This document shows, piece by piece, positions 6,591-13,116 of a stretch of 13,998 nt of DNA. The notes beneath the pieces were generated by a model. The model saw nothing but the letters and a program-made list of their open reading frames with translations, was not told where the DNA came from and ran no database searches. The translations under genes were made by a program, and so were the position numbers. Each line of letters starts with the position of its first letter. Within the stretch, counting starts at the first letter, position 1. This DNA is from Acetobacteraceae bacterium (lineage in GTDB: Bacteria > Pseudomonadota > Alphaproteobacteria > Acetobacterales > Acetobacteraceae), in the NCBI GenBank assembly GCA_027306955.1, contig DAHUXX010000013.1:1-13998 (forward strand). The letters are read 5' to 3'.

Positions 6591-6619
6591 TTGCGCCGGC
6601 AGGCGGCGGATTCCATAGT
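6591..6619 (+). promoter_or_regulatory. Weak candidate promoter for the aminotransferase gene
   Basis: TTGCGC (6591-6596) and CATAGT (6614-6619) are separated by 17 bases and would start transcription about 32 bases before the GTG start at 6658. Both hexamers are poor matches (3 and 4 of 6), so the call rests mainly on spacing and position. Confidence 0.25.
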
Positions 6620-6657
6620 CCGGTCGGCCGCGCATCGAGGCGCGGGAGGAGATTTGC

Positions 6658-7860
6658 GTGAAGTCAGCGAACACTCTGCTCTCGGGCATCGGCACCACCA
6701 TCTTTACCGTGATGTCCGCACTCGCCACGAAGCACCAGGCGATCACTCTCGGCCAGGGGTTCCCGGACACGGAAGGCCCGCGCGACGTGGTGGAGGCGGC
6801 GGCCGCGGCGCTGATGGACGGGCGCAACCAGTATCCGCCGCTCGCCGGCGTGCCGGAGCTGCGCCAGGCGGTGGCGGTGGCGAACCGGCGGTTCTGGGGG
6901 CTCGAGGTCGATCCCGATCGTGAGGTGGTGGTGACGTCGGGGGCGACGGAAGCGATCACCGCCTGCCTGATGGCGCTGCTCGACCCGGGCGACGAGGTGG
7001 TGCTGATCGAGCCGCTCTACGACACCTATCTGCCGGTGGTGCGCCTGCTCGGCGCGGTACCGAAGCTGGTGCGGCTCGCGCCGCCGCGCTGGGAGCTGCC
7101 GCGCGCGGAACTGGCCGCCGCGTTCGGGCCGAAGACCAAGGCGATCCTGCTCAACACGCCGATGAACCCGACCGGCAAGGTGTTTACCGCCGCCGAGCTC
7201 GCCTTCATCGCCGACCTGCTCGTCCGCCACGATGCCTATGCGGTGTGCGACGAGGTCTATGAGCACCTGACTTTCGACGGCTGGCGGCATATGCCGCTGA
7301 TGACGCTGCCGGGGATGCGCGAGCGGTGCCTGCGCATCGGCAGCGCCGGCAAGACCTTCGCGCTCACCGGGTGGAAGGTGGGCTACATCACCTGCGACGC
7401 GTCGCTTGCCGGCAACGTCGGACGCGCGCACCAGAACCTGACCTTCACCACGCCGCCCAACCTGCAGCGCGCGGTGGCGGTGGGGCTGGCGAAGGAGGAC
7501 GCGTATTTCGAGGCGCTGGCCGGCGACCTGCAGCGAAAGCGCGACGTGCTGTCGGCGGGGCTGGCGGAGCTGGGTTTCCGGGTGCTGCCGACGCAGGGGA
7601 GCTATTTCGTGAGCGCCGATTTCTCAGCTCTCGGCTTCGCGGGGGACGACGCGGCGTTCTGCCGGCACATCACGGAGCATGCGCGCGTGGCGGCGATCCC
7701 GGTCTCGGCGTTCTACGACGTGGAAGGCGGGGCGGATATTCCGCGGCACTACGCCCGCTTCGCTTTCTGCAAGCGCGAGGAGGTGCTTCGCGAGGCGGTG
7801 GAGCGGCTGCGTGCCTGGCTTGCGCGCGCCGAATTGACGCCGGCCGCGCGTTCGGCGTAG
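6658..7860 (+). CDS. PLP-dependent class I/II aminotransferase (methionine/kynurenine aminotransferase-like)
   Basis: Encodes a 400-residue fold-type I aminotransferase. The start is GTG 6658, preceded at good distance by GGGAGGAGA. Seen motifs are LGQGFPD (31-37), typical of the kynurenine/methionine aminotransferase branch (YbdL, KAT); SGATEAI (94-100); NTPMNPTGK (166-174) with the PLP-contacting Asn; CDEVYEHL (197-204) with the Asp that pairs with the pyridine nitrogen and the following Tyr; SAGKTFALTGWKVGY (229-243) with Schiff-base Lys232; and R367 in ARFAFC for the substrate carboxylate. It transfers an amino group between an amino acid and a 2-oxo acid in the cytoplasm. The natural substrate is uncertain: methionine, glutamine, kynurenine or aspartate are all possible. 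Its last codons overlap the candidate tRNA-His promoter. Confidence 0.93.
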   Translation: MKSANTLLSGIGTTIFTVMSALATKHQAITLGQGFPDTEGPRDVVEAAAAALMDGRNQYPPLAGVPELRQAVAVANRRFWGLEVDPDREVVVTSGATEAITACLMALLDPGDEVVLIEPLYDTYLPVVRLLGAVPKLVRLAPPRWELPRAELAAAFGPKTKAILLNTPMNPTGKVFTAAELAFIADLLVRHDAYAVCDEVYEHLTFDGWRHMPLMTLPGMRERCLRIGSAGKTFALTGWKVGYITCDASLAGNVGRAHQNLTFTTPPNLQRAVAVGLAKEDAYFEALAGDLQRKRDVLSAGLAELGFRVLPTQGSYFVSADFSALGFAGDDAAFCRHITEHARVAAIPVSAFYDVEGGADIPRHYARFAFCKREEVLREAVERLRAWLARAELTPAARSA

Positions 7861-7863
7861 GAG
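7834..7863 (+). promoter_or_regulatory. Candidate promoter of tRNA-His (and nadX)
   Basis: TTGACG (7834-7839) lies inside the last codons of the aminotransferase gene. After 18 bases, TAGGAG (7858-7863) begins with that gene's TAG stop codon. The predicted start is near 7870, seven bases before the mature tRNA, a typical leader length for a tRNA transcript. The -35 is strong and the -10 is weak. Confidence 0.45.
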
Positions 7864-7876
7864 CCCGCTTCCCTGT

Positions 7877-7953
7877 GGCGGACGTAGCTCAGCTGGTAGA
7901 GCGCCAGGTTGTGGTCTTGGATGTCGTGGGTTCGAGCCCCATCGTTCGCCCCA
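7877..7953 (+). tRNA. tRNA-His (anticodon GTG)
   Basis: A full cloverleaf can be drawn. The acceptor stem GCGGACG (7878-7884) pairs with CGTTCGC (7943-7949) with one G-U. The D arm is GCTC...GAGC. The anticodon stem CCAGG/CTTGG encloses loop TTGTGGT with anticodon GTG at 7911-7913. The T stem GTGGG/CCCAT encloses TTCGAGC. G7877 is the extra G(-1) diagnostic of tRNA-His and faces discriminator C7950. CCA is encoded (7951-7953). It follows the aminotransferase stop by 16 bases and is followed immediately by nadX. Confidence 0.97.
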
Positions 7954-7966
7954 GGGTTTCTGCCAT

Positions 7967-8767
7967 TTGAAAACCGTCGCCATCGCGGGACTTGGCGCGA
8001 TCGGGCTGCCGCTGGCGCGGCGGCTCGATGCCGGCGTCGAGGGGTTGCGGCTGATCGCGGTGAGCGCCGGTGACCGCGAGCGCGCCGTGGCGCGCGTCGC
8101 CGGGTTTTGCGAACCGCCCGCGGTGGTCGCGCCCGAGGAACTGGCGGCGGCGGACATCGTGGTGGAGGCGGCGCCGGCCGCGGTGTTCGATGCGATCGCG
8201 GAGCCGGCGATCGCGGCGGGACGCATCCTGGTGCCGGCCTCGGTGGGCGCGTTGCTCACGCGCATGCATCTCGTGGAACGGGCGCGGGCGACGGGGGCGC
8301 GCATCGTGGTGCCGACCGGGGCGATCCTCGGGCTCGATGCCGTGCGCGCCGCGGCCGAGGGCGAGGTCGCGGGGATCACCATCGAGACGCGCAAGCCGCC
8401 GGCGGGGCTGGAGGGAGCGCCGTACCTGGTGGCGCGCGGCGTGTCGCTCGCCGGCATCGCGCGCGAGACGCTCGTCTTCGAGGGAAACGCCGCCGAGGCG
8501 GCTTTGGGGTTTCCGGCGAATCTCAATGTCGGGGCGGCGCTGGCGCTGGCGGGGATCGGGCCGGAGCGGACGCGCGTGCGCATCGTCGCCGATCCGGCAC
8601 TGACGCGGAACAAGCACACGATCCGCGTCGAGAGCGAGGCGGCGCGGTTCGTCATGACCATCGAGGGCGTGCCGAGTGCCGGGAACCCGCGCACCGGCAG
8701 GCTGACGCCGCTTTCGGTGCTGGCGTGCCTGCGCGGGCTGGTGTCGCCGCTGAAGGTGGGGAGCTGA
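7967..8767 (+). CDS. nadX: Aspartate dehydrogenase (NadX family)
   Basis: Encodes a 266-residue protein of the TM1643/NadX family, which oxidises L-aspartate to iminoaspartate with NAD(P). This can feed quinolinate and NAD synthesis in place of NadB. KTVAIAGLGAIG (2-13) is the nucleotide-binding fold. VPTGAILGLDAV (115-126) and FPANLNVGAALALAG (182-196) match the family's conserved blocks. The C-terminal part has ADP (208-210), N215-K-H217 with the probable catalytic His, and GNPRTG (239-244). The start must be TTG 7967: it gives the exact Rossmann start, and the next Met is residue 100. A weak AGGG (7953-7956) begins in the CCA end of tRNA-His. No terminator separates tRNA and gene, so they may share a transcript. 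No nadA or nadC is nearby, so a NAD-synthetic role is inference. Confidence 0.85.
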   Translation: MKTVAIAGLGAIGLPLARRLDAGVEGLRLIAVSAGDRERAVARVAGFCEPPAVVAPEELAAADIVVEAAPAAVFDAIAEPAIAAGRILVPASVGALLTRMHLVERARATGARIVVPTGAILGLDAVRAAAEGEVAGITIETRKPPAGLEGAPYLVARGVSLAGIARETLVFEGNAAEAALGFPANLNVGAALALAGIGPERTRVRIVADPALTRNKHTIRVESEAARFVMTIEGVPSAGNPRTGRLTPLSVLACLRGLVSPLKVGS

Positions 8768-8784
8768 GGGGGGACGGCCGGAAC

Positions 8785-9978
8785 ATGGGAATTATCGCCG
8801 CCTTCGATTTCCTGAGCCATTCGACGATGCACCTGCCCTTCAACGAGGGGTTTCTGAAGGTGCTGCGCGCAGCCTTTCCCGAGGACCGGATCGTCTTTGC
8901 CGCGCAAGCAGGTCACGTCGCCAATCTGCGCGACGCGTGCGCTGGATTGGACGATGTCGAATTCACCGCGGTCGCGCCGCTCGCGGTGGCGCGCACGACG
9001 AAGGCGCATAACCCGTTTCTCGGCCGTCCTGCGGCGCGGCATTGCTGGGCGGAGGTGGTGCGGGTTCTCGCCGGCCGCACGCCGAGACTTGGCGTGCTCG
9101 GCGGCATGGATGCGAACTTGCTGGCGGTCTTCCGCAACCGGTGGCGCGGGTTGCCGGGCGTGCCGCTGCATTACGTGCTGCACAACCATCTCGACGCGGC
9201 GAAGTTCTGGCGCTCGCGTAATCCGTTCCTGCGCAGGTTCGACTTCATCAGCGTGTTGGCGCGGCCGCTGCCACCCGACCAATTTGTTCTCGCGCTCGAA
9301 CTCGGGATCGCCGACGCGATCGAGGAAGAGTTTCCGCAGCATCGCGGGCGCGTGCTGACGCTGGAGCACCCGGTGCTCGACAACGAGTGGTGCGCGCCGG
9401 CGCCGCTGCCGATGGATCGGCCGATCCGCGTCGGGTTCACTGGCAATTGCGCGAAGGACAAGGGCTTCGGGCTGTTCGTGGATTTGGCCAACCAGTTCGC
9501 TGGCAAAGGTTTCGAGTTTTACGGCATCGGGCGAGAGGCCGCGCCCGATCTCGATACGTCCGCCCTGAGCCTGAAGCCGGCCCCGGGTGGCCTCTTGCGT
9601 CCGGAATTCGTGGCTGCCCTGCATGGCGTCGACCTCGTGTGCCTGCCGCTGTCTCCGGCCACGAAATATGTTGCCAGTGGCAGCATCATCGATGCGTTCG
9701 CGGCGGCCAAGCCCCTGGTCATCGTCGCCAATCCGATGCTGCAGGCGATCCGCGAGAAGTACGGAGAGTTCGGGTTCCTCGCCGCGGACCGAGCTGGCAT
9801 CAGGACCTTTTTCGACGCGTTCGACCGCGCGCGCATAGCACCGCTGCATGCTGCCTGGCTGGAGACGGTGGTGCACATCCGCGAGGCGCGCAGGCCGGAG
9901 CGGCTGGGGGCGGCTTACGCGTCGCTTCTCGACGCGAATCTGAGGCCTGATGACCGTCGGCCGCCCGGGATGGCGTGA
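8785..9978 (+). CDS. Putative GT-B glycosyltransferase
   Basis: Encodes 397 residues from ATG 8785, with GGGGGGA upstream, 17 bases after nadX. The layout resembles a two-domain GT-B glycosyltransferase. The N-terminal half (1-205) includes an LHYVLHNHLD segment (128-136). IRVGFTGNCAKDKGF (214-228) then opens the nucleotide-sugar-binding domain, followed by EFYGIG and a conserved-looking region VDLVCLPLS...ASGSIIDAFAAAKPLVIV (282-314) where group 1 enzymes hold their donor-binding acidic motif. The usual E-x7-E is not intact here: the second part reads SGSIIDAF. No signal peptide or membrane span is seen. Acceptor and donor are unknown, and I am not certain of the family. Third-position G/C, counted by eye over 100 codons, is about 77%, against about 95% over 40 codons of the aminotransferase gene, so recent acquisition or low expression is possible. 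Confidence 0.6.
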   Translation: MGIIAAFDFLSHSTMHLPFNEGFLKVLRAAFPEDRIVFAAQAGHVANLRDACAGLDDVEFTAVAPLAVARTTKAHNPFLGRPAARHCWAEVVRVLAGRTPRLGVLGGMDANLLAVFRNRWRGLPGVPLHYVLHNHLDAAKFWRSRNPFLRRFDFISVLARPLPPDQFVLALELGIADAIEEEFPQHRGRVLTLEHPVLDNEWCAPAPLPMDRPIRVGFTGNCAKDKGFGLFVDLANQFAGKGFEFYGIGREAAPDLDTSALSLKPAPGGLLRPEFVAALHGVDLVCLPLSPATKYVASGSIIDAFAAAKPLVIVANPMLQAIREKYGEFGFLAADRAGIRTFFDAFDRARIAPLHAAWLETVVHIREARRPERLGAAYASLLDANLRPDDRRPPGMA

Positions 9979-11290
9979 CCACGATGCGCGCCATGCTTCG
10001 CTGGTGTCACGGTTGCTGGGCGTAGGGTTGCCGGGCGAGAGCAGTACGACGAAGCCGCGTACCGGAAAGCGGACCCGGCTGTCGCGCCTGTTCCCGCCGA
10101 GCGCCGCAGCGGATGCGCGGCGGATCGTGGTGGTGCGGGGGTTGCGCGCGATCGCCGACGGCTTCGCGGCGATCCTGATGCCGGCGTCGGTTCTGGCACG
10201 TGGTGGCGGGGCGGCCGAGGTGGGGGCGCTGGCGACGGCGACGCTGCTGGGCTCGGCGTGCGTCACGCTGCTGGCGCCGCGCTTGGTCGCGCGGTTCGGG
10301 ACGCGGCGCACGCTGATGGGGCTCGGGTTGCTGATGGCGGCGACCGGGCTCGGGTTTGCCTGGTTCGACGGGTTCCTGCCGCTGCTGCTGGTGGCGTTCG
10401 TGGGCACTCTCAATCCGTCCGCCGGCGACGTCAGCGGGTTCGTGCCGGTGGAGCACGCGCGGCTCGCGGTCTCGGTGGCGGATGCGGAGCGCACGGCGCT
10501 GTTCGCGCGCTACAGCCTGGCGGGATCGTTGCTGGCGGCATTCGGGGCACTGCTTGCGGCCCTGCCGCAAGTCGCGGCACAGCGCCTGGGCGTCGCGCCG
10601 CTCACCGCGATGCGCGCGATGTTTTTGCTTTACGCGGCGATCGGCGCGGCCGCGGCGGTGGCGTATGCGCGGATCGCGGCGGATGGCGATGTCGCCGGTA
10701 CGGCGCCGGCACCGCTCGGGCCGTCGCGCCGGCGCGTGTGGGGCTTGGCGGCGCTGTTCTCGGTCGATGCGTTCGGCGGCGGGCTGTTCGTGCAGTCGCT
10801 GCTGGCGCTGTGGCTGCTGCGCCATGTCGGGTTGTCGCTGGCGGCGACGTCGTCCGTGTTCTTCTGGTCGGGGCTGCTGGCGGCGTTTTCCTTTCTCGTC
10901 GCGGTGCCGCTGGCGCGGCGCATCGGGCTCATCAACACGATGGTGTGGACGCACCTGCCGTCCAACCTCGCGGTGATGGCACTCCCGTTCGTTTCGAATC
11001 CGGCCGTGGTGGTGGCGCTGTGGCTGTTCCGCAGCGCGCTGTCGCAGATGGATGTGCCGACGCGCTCCTCCTACGTCATGGCGGTGGTGACGCCCGCGGA
11101 ACGGGCCGCGGCGGCAAGTGCCACCGCGGTGCCGCGCAGCCTCGCGGCCTCGGTGGCGCCCTTGCTGGCGGGGCCGCTGTTTGCCTCGGGGTTCGGCTGG
11201 CCGCTGCTGGCGGGCGGCGCGCTCAAGGCCGGGTACGACCTGGCGCTGCTGATGCTGTTCCGGCGCGTGCGTCCGCCGGAGGAGGGGTGA
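9950..11290 (+). CDS. Major facilitator superfamily transporter
   Basis: Encodes up to 446 residues of an inner-membrane secondary transporter. Hydrophobic segments from about residue 58 onward fit 10-12 helices split by a polar stretch near 240-260, the usual two six-helix halves. RLVARFGTRRTL (111-122) matches the cytoplasmic loop 2-3 signature G-x3-D-(R/K)-x-G-(R/K)-R in degenerate form. The substrate is unknown; drug, sugar or metabolite efflux are all possible. ATG 9950 has GAGG just upstream but overlaps the glycosyltransferase by 29 bases and adds about 55 polar, basic residues before helix 1, so a later start (for example a TTG near 10013) cannot be excluded. The overlap suggests coupling to the glycosyltransferase gene. 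Confidence 0.85.
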   Translation: MTVGRPGWRDHDARHASLVSRLLGVGLPGESSTTKPRTGKRTRLSRLFPPSAAADARRIVVVRGLRAIADGFAAILMPASVLARGGGAAEVGALATATLLGSACVTLLAPRLVARFGTRRTLMGLGLLMAATGLGFAWFDGFLPLLLVAFVGTLNPSAGDVSGFVPVEHARLAVSVADAERTALFARYSLAGSLLAAFGALLAALPQVAAQRLGVAPLTAMRAMFLLYAAIGAAAAVAYARIAADGDVAGTAPAPLGPSRRRVWGLAALFSVDAFGGGLFVQSLLALWLLRHVGLSLAATSSVFFWSGLLAAFSFLVAVPLARRIGLINTMVWTHLPSNLAVMALPFVSNPAVVVALWLFRSALSQMDVPTRSSYVMAVVTPAERAAAASATAVPRSLAASVAPLLAGPLFASGFGWPLLAGGALKAGYDLALLMLFRRVRPPEEG

Positions 11291-11330
11291 GGCTGGCCAA
11301 GGTGGCGCGCCGGGCGCTAAGCACTCGGCG

Positions 11331-11963
11331 GTGAGCCAGGCGGTCGACCTGTTTTTCTATGCGCTCGTGGCGCTCGCGGTGATCATCGATCCCGCGGGGA
11401 CGGCGGTGATGTTCATCGGGCTCACGCCGCAGAGCACACCTGGCGAGCGGGCGAGCCTGGCGCGGCGGGCGTGTGTTATCGCGTTCCTGGTGCTGGCCGT
11501 GTTCGGACTGGCGGGCGAGCTGCTGTTGGTGCGGCTCGGCATCTCGCTCGCGGCGATGAAGGTGGCGGGCGGCATTCTGCTGTTCCTGACCGCGGCCGAC
11601 ATGGTGACCGCGAAGGGCGTGCTGCGCGCGACCAGCGAGGAGCGCGCCGCGGTGCTCAGGACGCATGAGGACATCGCGGTGTTCCCGCTGGCGATCCCGT
11701 TTATCGCCGGACCGGGCGCGATGACGACGATGATGGTGCTGCACGCGCGCGCCGCGGCTAATCCGCTCGCGATGGTGGCGATCGAGGTGGCGCTCGCCCT
11801 GGTGCTGGCGGGAACGCTGGTCGCTTTGCTGCTGGCGCGGCAGCTGGCGCGGCTGCTGGGCGTCACCGGGGCGAATGTGGTCGGGCGGGTGCTGGGCGTG
11901 CTGCTGGCGGGACTGGCGGCGCAGCTGGTGCTCGATGGCATGCGGCAGGCATGGGGCCTGTAG
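11331..11963 (+). CDS. MarC family integral membrane protein
   Basis: Encodes 210 residues with about six membrane helices, the size and layout of the MarC (UPF0056) family. The signatures are IDPAGTAVMFIGLT (19-32), AVFPLAIPFIAGPGA (116-130) and the end AAQLVLDGMR (196-205), which form the family's paired half-repeats. The function of MarC proteins is unsettled; the original link to multiple antibiotic resistance was not upheld and some members behave as amino acid or metabolite exporters. The start is GTG 11331, forty bases after the MFS gene, with no strong Shine-Dalgarno, so the start is less certain than the family. Confidence 0.9.
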   Translation: MSQAVDLFFYALVALAVIIDPAGTAVMFIGLTPQSTPGERASLARRACVIAFLVLAVFGLAGELLLVRLGISLAAMKVAGGILLFLTAADMVTAKGVLRATSEERAAVLRTHEDIAVFPLAIPFIAGPGAMTTMMVLHARAAANPLAMVAIEVALALVLAGTLVALLLARQLARLLGVTGANVVGRVLGVLLAGLAAQLVLDGMRQAWGL

Positions 11964-11996
11964 ACTGCGGTATCCTGTTACCTCATGCGGAAAGCC

Positions 11997-12025
11997 TTGA
12001 CGGAACGCCGCGGCTCGACCATAAG
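11997..12025 (+). promoter_or_regulatory. Promoter of rplM-rpsI
   Basis: TTGACG (11997-12002), a 17-base spacer and CATAAG (12020-12025) give the best housekeeping promoter in the window. The predicted start is near 12032, about 22 bases before the rplM ATG. Its position inside a possible upstream extension of rplM (ATG 11985) argues that this extension is not translated. Confidence 0.65.
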
Positions 12026-12053
12026 CCGCGCCGATTTGCACGGGATTGTTCCG

Positions 12054-12518
12054 ATGAAAACCACCGCCTCGCTGAAGCCCGCCGAGGTCAAGCGCGACTG
12101 GGTGCTGATCGATGCCGAGGGGCTGGTGCTCGGCCGGCTTGCCACCATCGTCGCCAACCGGCTGCGCGGCAAGCACAAGCCGCAGTTTACGCCGCATGTC
12201 GATTGCGGCGACGAGATCGTGATCGTCAACGCCAAGAAGGTGCGCGTGACCGGGCGCAAGGCGGAGCAGTCCGTCTTCTACTGGCACACCGGCTATCCGG
12301 GCGGGATCAAGGGTGCCTCGGTCGCCGAGCGGCTGGCCTCGAAGCGGCCGGAGCGGGTGATCGAGAAGGCGGTGGAGCGGATGATCACCCGCGGTCCGCT
12401 GCAGCGTAAGCAGATGAAGCATCTGCATGTGTATGCCGGCACCGAGCACCCGCATGGCGGCCAGGCACCGAAGCCGCTCGACGTCGCGGCGATGAACCGC
12501 AAGAACCGGAGGGGCTGA
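12054..12518 (+). CDS. rplM: 50S ribosomal protein L13
   Basis: Encodes 154 residues, the length usual for alphaproteobacterial L13 (about 142 in E. coli). L13 is an early-assembling large-subunit protein that binds 23S rRNA. Family motifs are WVLIDAEGLVLGRLAT (residues 17-32), LRGKHKPQFTPHVDCGD, VNAKKVRVTGRK and, near the C-terminus, LHVYAGTEHPHGGQAP. ATG 12054 is preferred over ATG 11985 because the promoter lies between them and the family begins with MKTTxSLKPAEV-type residues. GGGA ten bases upstream serves as Shine-Dalgarno. rpsI follows after 3 bases, the universal L13-S9 pair. Confidence 0.98.
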   Translation: MKTTASLKPAEVKRDWVLIDAEGLVLGRLATIVANRLRGKHKPQFTPHVDCGDEIVIVNAKKVRVTGRKAEQSVFYWHTGYPGGIKGASVAERLASKRPERVIEKAVERMITRGPLQRKQMKHLHVYAGTEHPHGGQAPKPLDVAAMNRKNRRG

Positions 12519-12521
12519 CGC

Positions 12522-13013
12522 ATGTCCGCAACCCAGACCCGTACGCTCGCCGACCTCAAGGACCTTGCGGTTGCCTCCGCGCAGCAGGCCGAGGCCGCGC
12601 CGAAGCGCGAGCCGAAGCGCGACGCCCAGGGCCGCGCCTATGCCACCGGCCGGCGCAAGAACGCCGTCGCGCGCGTGTGGGTGAAGCCCGGCAAGGGCGA
12701 GATCACGGTGAATGGCAAGAAGGTGGGGCAGTATTTTGCCCGCCCGGTGCTGCGCATGATCATCACCCAGCCGTTCCTGGTCGCCGACCGCTACAACCAG
12801 TTCGACGTGCAGTGCACGGTGACGGGCGGCGGGCTCTCGGGCCAGGCGGGCGCGGTGCGGCACGGGATTTCGCGCGCGCTGACTTACTACGAGCCGGAGT
12901 TGTGCGGCATTCTGAAGGCCGCCGGGTTCCTCACGCGCGACAGCCGTGCCGTCGAGCGCAAGAAGTACGGCCGCGCCAAGGCGCGACGCAGCTTCCAGTT
13001 CAGCAAGCGCTAA
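12522..13013 (+). CDS. rpsI: 30S ribosomal protein S9
   Basis: Encodes 163 residues: a poorly conserved, Ala/Lys/Glu-rich extension of about 38 residues, as in other alphaproteobacteria, then the S9 core. The core starts AYATGRRKNAVARVWVKPGKG and contains NQFDVQCTVTGGGLSGQAGAVRHGISRAL. The end is KKYGRAKARRSFQFSKR; the terminal SKR tail reaches the P-site tRNA in the ribosome. ATG 12522 follows the rplM stop by 3 bases, with a Shine-Dalgarno-like GGAGGGG inside the end of rplM. A strong terminator lies 29 bases downstream. Confidence 0.98.
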   Translation: MSATQTRTLADLKDLAVASAQQAEAAPKREPKRDAQGRAYATGRRKNAVARVWVKPGKGEITVNGKKVGQYFARPVLRMIITQPFLVADRYNQFDVQCTVTGGGLSGQAGAVRHGISRALTYYEPELCGILKAAGFLTRDSRAVERKKYGRAKARRSFQFSKR

Positions 13014-13042
13014 TCCGCGTCTTCATATCCTTGCGTTGGGCG

Positions 13043-13076
13043 AGGGGCGGGTCGGCAGACCCGCCCCTTGTTCTTT
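13043..13076 (+). terminator. Intrinsic terminator of rplM-rpsI
   Basis: A perfect 11-base-pair stem, AGGGGCGGGTC (13043-13053) with GACCCGCCCCT (13058-13068), has a 4-base GGCA loop and is followed by TGTTCTTT. This is a classical Rho-independent terminator, 29 bases after the rpsI stop. Confidence 0.92.
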
Positions 13077-13116
13077 AAGGTCCATGGCACGACGATCCTC
13101 ACGAGAGGGAGCGAGC

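Larger units (their letters stand above)
6304..6657. other. Divergent intergenic region glnB / aminotransferase
   Basis: This is the only gene-free stretch longer than 300 bases. It holds the sigma-54 promoter and leader of glnB on the minus strand, a cluster of four GATCGCGC repeats (6502-6557) and a weak candidate promoter plus a good Shine-Dalgarno for the aminotransferase on the plus strand. I see no convincing small gene, tRNA or terminator here; open frames in it are accidental products of high GC. Confidence 0.7.

Noticed and set aside
7624..10494. Minus-strand open frame of 956 codons
   Set aside because: It is antisense to the aminotransferase end, tRNA-His, nadX, the glycosyltransferase and the MFS gene, all of which have recognisable motifs. 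The product is Arg/Ser/Pro/Ala-rich without domains, as expected of antisense frames in high-GC DNA.
11985..12053. Longer start for rplM
   Set aside because: The added 23 residues are not part of L13 and the rplM promoter lies within this stretch.
11223..12863. Minus-strand open frame of 546 codons
   Set aside because: It is antisense to marC, rplM and rpsI. It is His/Arg/Gln-rich without structure and has no plausible promoter or ribosome site.
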